Positions 42,327 through 50,600 of a stretch of 64,000 bases of DNA are shown here, in pieces (the first letter of the stretch is position 1; the number at the start of each line of letters is the position of its first letter). The translations under genes and the position numbers were made by a program. Source of the stretch: Plut-88900 sp965116945 (GTDB lineage Bacteria; Chloroflexota; Dehalococcoidia; Plut-88900); NCBI GenBank assembly GCA_965116945.1, contig OZ220734.1, positions 372,001 through 436,000 of the forward strand, in the 5' to 3' direction. The notes under the pieces were generated by a model. The model searched no databases. It had not been told where the DNA came from and worked only from the letters and a program-made list of their open reading frames with translations.

Positions 42327-42797
42327 ATGTCGAAAACCAATAGTCCAATCGAACTGAAGGATCTTGCACCGGGCAGGGAATTGCCTTCCGCTACGCGCGT
42401 CCTTACGAAGGAGGAAGTGCTGGCTTATACAAATCGAGACCCGGAATTCGGGGGCAGGTCTGCAGGCAAGAAGAATATTCACAATGATGAGGAAACGGCG
42501 AAGTCGTACGGGATCCGGGGAGTGGTGGCGGGTGGAATTCAGACCATGCCGTATATCTGGGACCTCTTCCACGAGAACCTGGGCGAGAGCTGGGACAGGG
42601 GCGGGCTCTTGTCCGTGACATTCACGAATATGGTGTGCGGCGACGATACGCTTGTTACCCGGGCGGTGGTAAGGGAGCCGAAGGAGGGGGAGGAGGAGGG
42701 GAGGATATATTTCGATACGTGGATGGAGAACCAGCTTGGGGAGAAGGTGATCGTAGGGAAGGCCAGTGTGCCTGAGGTGTCGGGAGGGGTAAATTGA
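42327..42797 (+). CDS. MaoC-like hotdog dehydratase, second of a pair
   Basis: A 156-residue hotdog-fold protein, starting MSKTNSPIELKDLAPGRELP, with VLTKEEVLAYTNRDPEFGG and the segment SYGIRGVVAGGIQTMPYIWD. In typical MaoC enzymes this last region reads HGL/ILPG-x-HxMA. Later segments are SVTFTNMVCGDDTLVTRAVV and VIVGKASVPEVSG. The start could be GTG 42321 or ATG 42327. It lies between its partner hotdog and a CaiB/BaiF CoA-transferase, whose ATG overlaps its TGA by one base. Likely reaction: hydration or dehydration of an acyl-CoA. Confidence 0.82.
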   Translation: MSKTNSPIELKDLAPGRELPSATRVLTKEEVLAYTNRDPEFGGRSAGKKNIHNDEETAKSYGIRGVVAGGIQTMPYIWDLFHENLGESWDRGGLLSVTFTNMVCGDDTLVTRAVVREPKEGEEEGRIYFDTWMENQLGEKVIVGKASVPEVSGGVN

Positions 42798-43999
42798 TGG
42801 ACCGGGCGTTGGAAGGACTGCGGGTCCTGGACCTGAGCGAAGGTGTGGCCGGGGGATATTGCACGAAGCTATTCGGGTGCCTGGGCGCCGAGGTCATCAA
42901 GGTGGAAGACCCGGCTGGTGGTGACATATCCCGGAGGATGGGGCCCTTCCTCGACTATCTTCCCGACCCTGAGACCAGCGCCACCCACCTGTACATGAAC
43001 ACCAATAAGAAGAGTATTACACTCAACCTGGGCACGACTTCGGGGGTTGAGACTCTGAAGACTCTCATTCCTTCGGCGGACGTGGTTGTTGAGACGTACA
43101 ATCCCGGAACGATGGAGGAGAGGGGGATGGGATATGAGGTGCTGGAGACTATCAATCCGGGGGTTGTGCTGACATCGGTCACTTATTTCGGGCAAACCGG
43201 ACCTTACAAGAGGTATAAGGGGAACTCTATGGTGGGGTTTGCCCTGACCGGGCAGATGCACATGACCGGTGAAACGGACCAGGCGCCCTTGGTCGGGGCG
43301 GGGTTCCAGCCGGAGTATACGGCTGGCATACACGCATTCGACGCGGCGATGGCAGCGATTTATTGGCGGGACTCCAGCGGCAAAGGCCAACATGTGGATG
43401 TGTCCGCCATTGAAGCGATGGCCTACTACCACGAATTCTCTATCACCACCTGGACTCATCTTCAGGCCAAGAACATACGCACGGGAAATGATTATCCCGT
43501 TGGCGGGCATCCGTTGACCATGTACGAATGCAAGGACGGGTGGATTTCGATAAGCAGCGTAATGCCGCATCACAGCGAGAACCTGTTCCTGATGATGGAA
43601 AGGCCGGACCTTATGGATGATCCTCGATTCGGATCGGCGGAAGCGCGTTGGGACCACAAAGAGGAATACGACGAGCCTCTGAAAGCGTGGCTTATACAGC
43701 GCACGATGGATGAAGTGATTGAGGTCGGGCAGAGTCTACGCATCCCCGTCACTTATGTACCCACGTTCGACAGGCTCATGAAGGACACTCAACTGTGCGC
43801 GCGGGACTATTGGGTTGCGCTGGAGCACCCACTGGCCGGGCGACAACTCTATGCGGGGGCGCCCTTCAAGATGGAGGGGACCCCGTGGCACATGACCCGG
43901 GCGCCGCTGCTAGGGGAGCATAACGAAGACATCTATTGCGGGGACTTGGGCCTGAGCAAAGAAGAGACGGTCCGACTCCGCGAACGAAATATCATTTGA
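42797..43999 (+). CDS. CaiB/BaiF-family (class III) CoA-transferase, first copy
   Basis: A 400-residue class III CoA-transferase. It begins MDRALEGLRVLDLSEGVAGG, continues with LGAEVIKVEDPAGGDISRRM (CoA-binding loop), then TNKKSITLNLGT. The catalytic Asp is expected at ADVVVETYNPGTMEERGMGY, or D in GIHAFDAAMAAIYWRDSSGK as in formyl-CoA transferases. SVTYFGQTGPYKRYKGNSMV is a family signature. It overlaps the hotdog gene by 1 nt and is 6 nt from the second CoA-transferase, so all four genes form one operon. It moves CoA between carboxylic acids; the acids are unknown. Confidence 0.94.
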   Translation: MDRALEGLRVLDLSEGVAGGYCTKLFGCLGAEVIKVEDPAGGDISRRMGPFLDYLPDPETSATHLYMNTNKKSITLNLGTTSGVETLKTLIPSADVVVETYNPGTMEERGMGYEVLETINPGVVLTSVTYFGQTGPYKRYKGNSMVGFALTGQMHMTGETDQAPLVGAGFQPEYTAGIHAFDAAMAAIYWRDSSGKGQHVDVSAIEAMAYYHEFSITTWTHLQAKNIRTGNDYPVGGHPLTMYECKDGWISISSVMPHHSENLFLMMERPDLMDDPRFGSAEARWDHKEEYDEPLKAWLIQRTMDEVIEVGQSLRIPVTYVPTFDRLMKDTQLCARDYWVALEHPLAGRQLYAGAPFKMEGTPWHMTRAPLLGEHNEDIYCGDLGLSKEETVRLRERNII

Positions 44000-44005
44000 G
44001 GATTT

Positions 44006-45319
44006 ATGAGCTATTCAGCAGATAAGAGCCGTGCATTAGAGGGAGTCCGAGTCTTGGACTTCACAACCGGCTGGTCGGGGCCGATTGGAGCGAGGTTTCT
44101 CGCTGACCTGGGCGCCGAAGTCATAAAGATCGAGTCGATGTATGGTCGGGGGGCCAGAGAAGTCCCGACACCCGAGGACCCCAAACACTACGCGAAGGTC
44201 GCGCATTCCGTTTACCCTGACAATGATCCCGGAGACCAACCGTACAATCGATACGGCATATTCAACGAATACCACCGAAACAAAATGAGCCTCACGCTGG
44301 ACCTGTCTCGGGATGACTGCCGTGAGCTGGCGAAAAGGCTGGTGCCCATATCCGACGTGATAATGGAGAATTATAGCTCCAGGGTGATGCGCAACTTCGG
44401 GCTGGACTATCCTTCGGTGCGGATCCTGAACCCCGTGATCGTCTTCATATCGATGCCCGGGTACGGGATGACGGGCCCTTACAAGAACCACGTGAGCTAC
44501 GGAACGAATATCGAGCCTTCGGCGGGTCTTTCGAATCTCATCGGGTATCCAGGGCAGAAGCCTTACAAGTCGGGGGAGGCCTATCCCGACCCGAATGCCG
44601 GAGTGAATGCGGTGGGAGCGGTCCTTACGGCGCTTTACTACCGACGCCGGTCTGGGAAGGGGCAGTTTATCGATCTGTCTCAGAACGAGGCGACGGTCGG
44701 TCTAATTGGCGAGTCCCTGCTTGGGTATCAGCTGACCGGTGAACATCCTGCCAGAATGGGCAATCACCACGCCTACCATGCCCCCCACAACGCCTACAGG
44801 TGCAAAGGCGAGGACAACTGGGTGACGCTAGCAGTCACCAACGATGAGGAGTGGAAAGCCCTCTGCGAGGTTGCCGGTAATCCGGATTGGGCTTCCGATC
44901 CCCGGTTCCAAGACCAACTCAGCCGGTGGCAGCACCAAGATGATATCGACAAGCATATCTCTGCGTGGACGGCAGGGGAAGACTACAAGGAACTAATGCA
45001 CCGGCTCCAAGGGGCAGGGGTGACGGCGGCGGCAGTCTACACGAATCAAGACGTGGTAGAAGATGAACAACTGAGGGAGCGGGGATATTTCTGGGACATA
45101 CCCCATGCATCCGCTGGTACGATGCCATTCTCCGGGACACCGGTATTACTCTCCAAGACGCCTGGATCGTTGACGATGCCTGCGCCGTTGATGGGCGAGC
45201 ACAATCGATACGTGCTGGAAGATATCGCGGGTGTGGAGAAGAGCTATGCGGACAAGCTGGAGGCCGAGGGCGCGATCGGGACCCAGCCCCCTGAGGGCAT
45301 TCCGGGCATCTTCGCTTAA
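44006..45319 (+). CDS. CaiB/BaiF-family (class III) CoA-transferase, second copy
   Basis: A 437-residue class III CoA-transferase with VRVLDFTTGWSGPIGARFLA, the CoA-binding LGAEVIKIESMYGRGAREVP, NKMSLTLDLSRDDCRELAKR and SMPGYGMTGPYKNHVSYGTN. Asp in the GVNAVGAVLTALYYRRRSGK region is aligned with Glu/Ala variants, so the catalytic residue needs alignment. It is about 35 residues longer than its upstream paralogue and not a recent duplicate. Two subunits from adjacent genes may form a heterodimer, as in some benzylsuccinate- and mesaconate-type CoA-transferases. The uvrB gene follows after 52 nt. Confidence 0.93.
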   Translation: MSYSADKSRALEGVRVLDFTTGWSGPIGARFLADLGAEVIKIESMYGRGAREVPTPEDPKHYAKVAHSVYPDNDPGDQPYNRYGIFNEYHRNKMSLTLDLSRDDCRELAKRLVPISDVIMENYSSRVMRNFGLDYPSVRILNPVIVFISMPGYGMTGPYKNHVSYGTNIEPSAGLSNLIGYPGQKPYKSGEAYPDPNAGVNAVGAVLTALYYRRRSGKGQFIDLSQNEATVGLIGESLLGYQLTGEHPARMGNHHAYHAPHNAYRCKGEDNWVTLAVTNDEEWKALCEVAGNPDWASDPRFQDQLSRWQHQDDIDKHISAWTAGEDYKELMHRLQGAGVTAAAVYTNQDVVEDEQLRERGYFWDIPHASAGTMPFSGTPVLLSKTPGSLTMPAPLMGEHNRYVLEDIAGVEKSYADKLEAEGAIGTQPPEGIPGIFA

Positions 45320-45371
45320 CCGCTCTTGCGGCTTTGCAATAGCCAAAACAAGCACATAGAATGAACGCGTT

Positions 45372-47441
45372 TTGACCACGGCGACAGCCATAGATAACAA
45401 ATTCAGAATCACATCCGACTTCCGGATGATGGGAGACCAGCCGCGGGCGGTGGACCAGTTAGTGGCGGGGCTGGAGTCGGGCATGAAGACGCAGACGCTC
45501 CTTGGGGTGACGGGGAGCGGCAAGACTTTCACTATGGCGAACATAGTGGAGCGTGTGCAAAGGCCCACGCTGGTTATTGCACCAAACAAGACGCTTGCGG
45601 CGCAACTGGCCACCGAGTTCAAAGAGTACTTCGCAGACAATCCAGTGGAGTACTTCGTGAGCTACTACGACTATTACCAGCCAGAGGCATATATCCCCCG
45701 CACTGACCTGTACATCGAGAAGGATGCGGACATCAACGAGGAGATAGACAAGCTGCGGCATGCGGCAACGCGGTCGTTGCTCAGCAGACGGGACGTCCTG
45801 ATAGTAGCCTCTGTGTCCTGCATCTACGGTCTCGGTGACCCGGCGGAATACCACTCCTTCGTTGTCAACATCCAAAAGGGCGAGAGGCGGAACAGAAACA
45901 AGCTGGTCCGACACCTGGTGGATATGCAGTACGAGCGGAATGACATGGACTTTACACGGGGTCGCTTCCGCATCCGGGGCGACACGCTGGAAATTCAGCC
46001 CGCCTACGAGGAAATAGCAATCAGAATTGAGTTCTGGGGAGATGAGGTTGAACGGATCGTGGAGGTAGACCCACTTACGGGTGAAATTCTCGGGGCGAGG
46101 GAGTGGGTGGATATCTACCCGGCCAAGCACTTTGTCACGTCAACAGAAAAGCTTAACGCTGCGCTCGTAGACATCGAAGAGGAACTGCAGGCCCAGATAG
46201 AGTGGTTCCGGAGCCAGGACAGGCCACTTGAAGCAGCTCGGCTGGAGCAGCGCACTCATTATGATCTGGAGATGCTGAGAGAGGCCGGGTATTGCTCCGG
46301 CATCGAGAACTACTCTCGGCCGCTGGCAAGGCGGTCGCCAGGCAGTACACCGTGGACCCTTCTGGACTACTTCCCGGACGACTTCCTATTGCTAATCGAC
46401 GAGTCACACATGACATTACCCCAGGTCAGGGGCATGTATCACGGGGATATTGCCCGTAAGCAAACGCTGGTCGACTTCGGGTTCAGGCTTCCCTCGGCGC
46501 TGGACAACCGGCCTCTGAACTTTGCGGAATTCGAGAGGCATATCAACCAGATGGTTTGCGTCTCTGCTACGCCGGGGCCTTACGAATACGAGCACAGCTC
46601 CCAGATAGTGGAGCAGGTCATCAGGCCCACGGGGCTAGTGGACCCGACAATCGAGGTAAAGCCTACGGAAGGACAGATAGACGATCTGCTGCACCAGATC
46701 AAGACAAGAGTCGAGAAGGAAGAGAGGGTACTGGTCACAACGCTAACAAAGCGGATGGCCGAAGAGCTTGCGGACTACCTGCGGGAGATGGGCGTTAAGA
46801 CCCACTATCTCCATTCAGAGGTGGACACGCTGCAGAGGAGCGAGATCCTTCGGGACCTGCGGCTTGGGGTGTACGACGTTGTAGTCGGCATCAATCTGCT
46901 GAGGGAAGGCCTGGACCTTCCAGAGGTGAGTCTTGTGGCGATCCTGGATGCGGACAAAGAGGGATATTTGAGGTCTTCCGGTGCGTTAATCCAGACGATG
47001 GGTCGGGCGGCGAGGCATATAGAGGGTCAGGCGATTATGTACGCCGACAGAGTCACCGACTCCATGCAGAGGGCAATTGACGAAACGTATCGTCGCCGGG
47101 AAATCCAGACTGAGTTCAACCGCGAGAACAACATCCAGCCCCAGGGGATAAAGAAAGAGGTCAAGGACATCACCGATAGGGTCAAGGCGATTGCGGAGGA
47201 GAGGGCGACCTACACGGTGAATAAGGAGGTGCCTCGGGGTGAGTTGCTGCGGCTGGTGAAAGACCTGGAGACCCAGATGAAGGAGGCGGCCCGAAACCTT
47301 GAGTTTGAGAAGGCGGCGGCGCTTCGGGACCAAGTGCTAGATTTGAGAAAGGCGCTTGTGCTTGATGAGGATGCAAAGGCGGAAGAAGGCATCCGTACCC
47401 GCTCGACAAAAGCCAAACGGGCCAAACGGCCCTGGAAATGA
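45372..47441 (+). CDS. uvrB: Excinuclease ABC subunit B
   Basis: DNA-damage recognition helicase of nucleotide excision repair; it works with UvrA and UvrC. The 689 residues have the Walker A LLGVTGSGKTFTMANIVERV, the hairpin region YYDYYQPEAYIPRTDLYIEK, the DEAD-like DDFLLLIDESHMTLPQVRGM, the helicase motifs VCVSATPGPYEYE and GINLLREGLDLPEVSLVAIL, and a C-terminal UVR segment (about 640-675: LVKDLETQMKEAARNLEFEK). Length is typical (650-700). The start is TTG at 45372. Neighbouring genes are unrelated, and no uvrA or uvrC is in the window. Confidence 0.98.
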   Translation: MTTATAIDNKFRITSDFRMMGDQPRAVDQLVAGLESGMKTQTLLGVTGSGKTFTMANIVERVQRPTLVIAPNKTLAAQLATEFKEYFADNPVEYFVSYYDYYQPEAYIPRTDLYIEKDADINEEIDKLRHAATRSLLSRRDVLIVASVSCIYGLGDPAEYHSFVVNIQKGERRNRNKLVRHLVDMQYERNDMDFTRGRFRIRGDTLEIQPAYEEIAIRIEFWGDEVERIVEVDPLTGEILGAREWVDIYPAKHFVTSTEKLNAALVDIEEELQAQIEWFRSQDRPLEAARLEQRTHYDLEMLREAGYCSGIENYSRPLARRSPGSTPWTLLDYFPDDFLLLIDESHMTLPQVRGMYHGDIARKQTLVDFGFRLPSALDNRPLNFAEFERHINQMVCVSATPGPYEYEHSSQIVEQVIRPTGLVDPTIEVKPTEGQIDDLLHQIKTRVEKEERVLVTTLTKRMAEELADYLREMGVKTHYLHSEVDTLQRSEILRDLRLGVYDVVVGINLLREGLDLPEVSLVAILDADKEGYLRSSGALIQTMGRAARHIEGQAIMYADRVTDSMQRAIDETYRRREIQTEFNRENNIQPQGIKKEVKDITDRVKAIAEERATYTVNKEVPRGELLRLVKDLETQMKEAARNLEFEKAAALRDQVLDLRKALVLDEDAKAEEGIRTRSTKAKRAKRPWK

Positions 47442-47471
47442 CAATTCGGCGTTCTTAAGGAGGAGCCTCAT

Positions 47472-48539
47472 ATGAGTCCCGACACAAACCCTTCGACATG
47501 GTCCCTACAGGAGCAATGTGAATTCATTGCCAAGGTCTATGGACTATGGGGAGGCGCCGTAACTACTGTTACATACGCACAGCAAGGCGAAGACACAATT
47601 GTGGAATGGCGGGAAGCGGTCCTACACAACCACCAGAAGGAGTATTTCCTGCAGGGGCTGGAGAAGCTGGGGGTGGACCCTGAGAAGGAGCCCCATGCGA
47701 TTGTAGCAGCAAAGTACCATTACTTTTCCAACGCCCTGGGGGGCATCGACATGGAGATGTTCGAGGAGTCTCCCAAGAAGGCCTGGATCCGGTACAACGC
47801 ACCATTCGGGCCGACAGGCACGGCATGGCTAGCCATTCCTCCTAGAATGGGCCGAGCGATATTCCAGGGTTGGCACCCCTTTAACGGGGTGCGGCTGAAC
47901 AATCCAAGACTCGGGTTTGTTCTGTCGAAGGCCTTCAACGACGGCGAACCCTACGCAGAAGGCTATTTTTATGAATACGACCACGATCTAGCAGATGAAG
48001 AACGGTTCCAGTACGACCCCAACGCTACAATGCCCGAATATGATCCAGAGCGGGCACCCAAGCTGGACGCAGAGGTATGGCCGGAGGACCGGCGCTCCAA
48101 GGCACTGAGGAACTTCGGGAGAGGGTATATAGAGGAAGCGGTACTGGGATTGCAGCAGGTAGTCGGGACTCCCATCACCGCTCACCTGATCAAGCGGGCG
48201 TATGAAGGGATTGCCCTGCAATACGGTAAGGAGTTGCTGGCGGAACTGGGTATAGAGGGTCGGGATGCGGGCAGCCTCGCTCAGTTCACCAAGTATCTCT
48301 CGGATATGGCGGGAGATGAATCGGAACTCACTTCCCCGGAGCCAGGAAGGCATGTATTGCGGACCACTCGAAGGAGACTCTTCGAAGGGCAGTCTTCTTC
48401 AGGGGAAGTGGTGAAGGCGATGTTCGGGTTCACACACATGCTGAGCAGGATGATGAGCCGACGTCTCCAGGCCACGCTGACCACTATTATGGAAGATGGC
48501 TCGCCCTATGATGAGATAGTCTTCGAGGATGTCAGGTAG
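47472..48539 (+). CDS. Unrecognised cytoplasmic protein, 355 residues
   Basis: Well supported as a gene: AAGGAGGAG precedes ATG 47472, it has good codon usage, and it is 30 nt after uvrB. No signal peptide, membrane helix or catalytic motif is seen. The middle has SPKKAWIRYNAPFGPTGTAW and PPRMGRAIFQGWHPFNGVRL, with many aromatic residues. Later comes a helix-rich part (NFGRGYIEEAVLGLQQVVGT, HLIKRAYEGIALQYGKELLA). It loosely recalls L-2-amino-thiazoline-4-carboxylate hydrolase-like proteins, but too weakly to name. A methyltransferase gene starts 25 nt downstream, so the two may act together. Confidence 0.8.
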   Translation: MSPDTNPSTWSLQEQCEFIAKVYGLWGGAVTTVTYAQQGEDTIVEWREAVLHNHQKEYFLQGLEKLGVDPEKEPHAIVAAKYHYFSNALGGIDMEMFEESPKKAWIRYNAPFGPTGTAWLAIPPRMGRAIFQGWHPFNGVRLNNPRLGFVLSKAFNDGEPYAEGYFYEYDHDLADEERFQYDPNATMPEYDPERAPKLDAEVWPEDRRSKALRNFGRGYIEEAVLGLQQVVGTPITAHLIKRAYEGIALQYGKELLAELGIEGRDAGSLAQFTKYLSDMAGDESELTSPEPGRHVLRTTRRRLFEGQSSSGEVVKAMFGFTHMLSRMMSRRLQATLTTIMEDGSPYDEIVFEDVR

Positions 48540-48563
48540 AAGTCGGCGTTCGGGCCCCTTTCG

Positions 48564-49370
48564 ATGAGAAACCCTGGCGATATTCGCCCAGCACCAAAGA
48601 TCTGGAACGCACCCGAGTATCAGCAGAGTCATTCCTACATCTGGCAATATGGAGCGGACCTCCTGGGATTGCTGAACCCACAACCAGGAGAGAGGATCCT
48701 TGACCTTGGGTGCGGAACAGGTCACCTGACGGCAGAGATTGCGAAGTCGGGGGCGAGGGTGGTGGGAGCGGACAACTCGGCGGACATGGTGCGGGCTGCC
48801 GTCATGAATTTTCCCGATATCACCTTTGTGCAAGCAGACGCCCGAGATCTGGCCTTCGATGAAGCTTTTGATGCGGTATTCTCGAATGCCGTGCTGCACT
48901 GGATCAAAGAGGCTGATGAGGTGTTGGATTCGGTAACCCGATGCCTGAAGCCCGGAGGGAGGATAGTGGCGGAAATGGGGGGAAAGGGCAACATAAAAGG
49001 TGTTGTGACTGCACTTCGTCGGGCTTTGAGCAGCACCCTAGGGCATCCAAGGAATGAGGTGGACCCGTGGTATTTCCCGACTGTGGGGGAGTACTCCCGT
49101 CTGCTGGAAGAGAGGGGTTTCGAGGTGTCCTTTGCCAGCCACTTCAGCCGGCCCACTCCGCAACAGGAAGGTGAGGAAGGGTTGAGAGACTGGATCAGGA
49201 TGTTCTGCTCGGACTTTCTTTCGGAGTTGGATGCCGACGTTGAAGTGAAGATACTGGCTCTTGTTGAAGATGAGTTGAGGTCTCGGATGTATGACGGGGC
49301 CAGGTGGACGGTGGACTACCGCAGGCTGCGGTTCATGGCCCATAATGTCGGGCCATCTTTGAACGGGTAG
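48564..49370 (+). CDS. Class I SAM-dependent methyltransferase
   Basis: A 268-residue methyltransferase resembling trans-aconitate/ubiE-like enzymes. Motif I is GERILDLGCGTGHLTAEIAK (residues about 35-54), the acidic end of strand 2 is ARVVGADNSADMVRAA, motif II is FVQADARDLAFDEAFDAVFS, and motif III is LKPGGRIVAEMGGKGNI. The C-terminal half likely selects the acceptor. The substrate is unknown; length and HWI/K segment (ALHWIKEADEVLDSV) favour small-acid or natural-product acceptors. The 3' end overlaps a promoter for the next genes. Confidence 0.92.
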   Translation: MRNPGDIRPAPKIWNAPEYQQSHSYIWQYGADLLGLLNPQPGERILDLGCGTGHLTAEIAKSGARVVGADNSADMVRAAVMNFPDITFVQADARDLAFDEAFDAVFSNAVLHWIKEADEVLDSVTRCLKPGGRIVAEMGGKGNIKGVVTALRRALSSTLGHPRNEVDPWYFPTVGEYSRLLEERGFEVSFASHFSRPTPQQEGEEGLRDWIRMFCSDFLSELDADVEVKILALVEDELRSRMYDGARWTVDYRRLRFMAHNVGPSLNG

Positions 49371-49386
49371 GGTGTTCAGCTATAAT
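49359..49386 (+). promoter_or_regulatory. Sigma70-like promoter for the MIP18/Mrp gene pair
   Basis: TTGAAC (49359-49364), a 16-nt spacer and TATAAT (49381-49386), partly inside the 3' end of the methyltransferase gene. RNA would begin near 49393, which favours the ATG at 49415 over the one at 49385 as the start of the next gene. Confidence 0.65.
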
Positions 49387-49414
49387 GGATGACACGCGTC
49401 CGAATGGAGGAGAA

Positions 49415-49723
49415 ATGGCTACAGTTACAGAGAAAGACGTACTGGAAGCTCTCAGCGACATATACGACCCGGAAATCCCAATGATCAACATTGTGGACTT
49501 GGGCCTGATCTACGGTGTGGACATCAAGGACAGCGAAGTAATGGTTACCATGTCCCTTACGGCGCAGGGCTGCCCCATGGCCGGAAGTATAGGAGGGGTA
49601 TGCACGGAGGCGGTGGAGTCGATCCCAGGAGTGGAGAACGCGTACGTGGACATAGTATGGGACCCACCGTGGACGCCAGACCTGATCACAGAAGAGGGCA
49701 AGAGGGCCCTAGGCTGGGAATAG
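49415..49723 (+). CDS. MIP18/DUF59 family protein (SufT/PaaD-like)
   Basis: A 102-residue protein, MATVTEKDVLEALSDIYDPE, with the family core IPMINIVDLGLIYGVDI, then VMVTMSLTAQGCPMAGSIGG (conserved Cys) and VDIVWDPPWTPDLITEEGKR. MIP18 proteins help insert iron-sulphur clusters (SufT) or take part in phenylacetyl-CoA oxygenase assembly (PaaD). Because it is 16 nt upstream of an Mrp/ApbC-type ATPase, an Fe-S cluster maturation role is most likely. GGAGGAG precedes ATG 49415, and the upstream ATG 49385 lies before the likely transcription start. Confidence 0.9.
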   Translation: MATVTEKDVLEALSDIYDPEIPMINIVDLGLIYGVDIKDSEVMVTMSLTAQGCPMAGSIGGVCTEAVESIPGVENAYVDIVWDPPWTPDLITEEGKRALGWE

Positions 49724-49739
49724 CTGAAAGCGGAGTCTA

Positions 49740-50600
49740 ATGCCTGAACCGATAAAGCCTATCGTCGGCAAGAAGAACATGACCGAGCAGGACAAGGCTC
49801 GGATTGCGGCGATGAAGCGCAACTGGGAACAGAGGCGCAAGGTCGGCGAGAACCTCGGCAAGATTAAGAATAAGATAGCCGTCTACAGCGGTAAGGGTGG
49901 GGTGGGGAAGACCACGATAGCGGTGAATCTGGCGGTCCTGCTGGCCCAACGAGGACACTCGGTGGGTCTGTTGGATGCGGACATTGACTGCCCAAACGTC
50001 ATCCGCATGTTGCACATGCACTCGGGCCCTTCTTCCGATGACGATGGGAAGATCATTCCTGCCGAAAAACACGGCGTGAAGGTCATGTCGATGGGATTCT
50101 TCCAGAAGAATGAGCTGGAAGCGATCATCTGGCGGGGCCCGATGATCCATAACGCCATCAACCAGTTCCTAGAGCTAACGTCCTGGGGCGACTTGGACTA
50201 CCTGGTGGTAGACCTTCCCCCCGGTACCTCCGACGCCCCGTTAACCATCATGCAGGTGCTGAAACTGGATGGTTTCGTTGTGGTAACGACGCCGCAAGAC
50301 CTGTCATTTGTCGACGCGGTACGGTCGATCAACATGATCCGGAAAATGAACGTGAACATCCTTGGTGTAGTGGAGAACATGTCAGGGGAGATCTTCGGGC
50401 AGGGGGCAGGGGAGGCGATATCGGATAAGCTCGGGATCAATTTCCTGGGGCGGTTCGAGCTTCACAGGGCGTTCAGCGACATGTCGGCGCCCGTCGTACT
50501 GCGAGACGAGGGGATCAGGAAGCAGTTCGGAGAAGTGCTAGACGGAGCGCTCTCGAGCCTAAGCGTTACGGAGGCGGGCGCTAGCGTCCCATCGAGCTAG
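49740..50600 (+). CDS. Mrp/ApbC-family P-loop ATPase (putative Fe-S carrier) lacking the CxxC motif
   Basis: A 286-residue MinD-superfamily ATPase. The deviant Walker A is KIAVYSGKGGVGKTTIAVNL (residues about 47-66), switch I is VGLLDADIDCPNVIRML, Walker B is DYLVVDLPPGTSDAPLTIMQ, and VVTTPQDLSFVDAVRSINMI is typical of Mrp. In most Mrp/Nbp35 proteins a CxxC pair follows VENMS. Here VVENMSGEIFGQGAGEAISD joins without it, so the metal-binding pair appears deleted. Its partner upstream is the MIP18 protein, a common pair for Fe-S assembly. Either the cluster is held differently or this acts in another ATPase role. It converges on an SDR gene with 20 nt of 3' overlap. Confidence 0.88.
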   Translation: MPEPIKPIVGKKNMTEQDKARIAAMKRNWEQRRKVGENLGKIKNKIAVYSGKGGVGKTTIAVNLAVLLAQRGHSVGLLDADIDCPNVIRMLHMHSGPSSDDDGKIIPAEKHGVKVMSMGFFQKNELEAIIWRGPMIHNAINQFLELTSWGDLDYLVVDLPPGTSDAPLTIMQVLKLDGFVVVTTPQDLSFVDAVRSINMIRKMNVNILGVVENMSGEIFGQGAGEAISDKLGINFLGRFELHRAFSDMSAPVVLRDEGIRKQFGEVLDGALSSLSVTEAGASVPSS

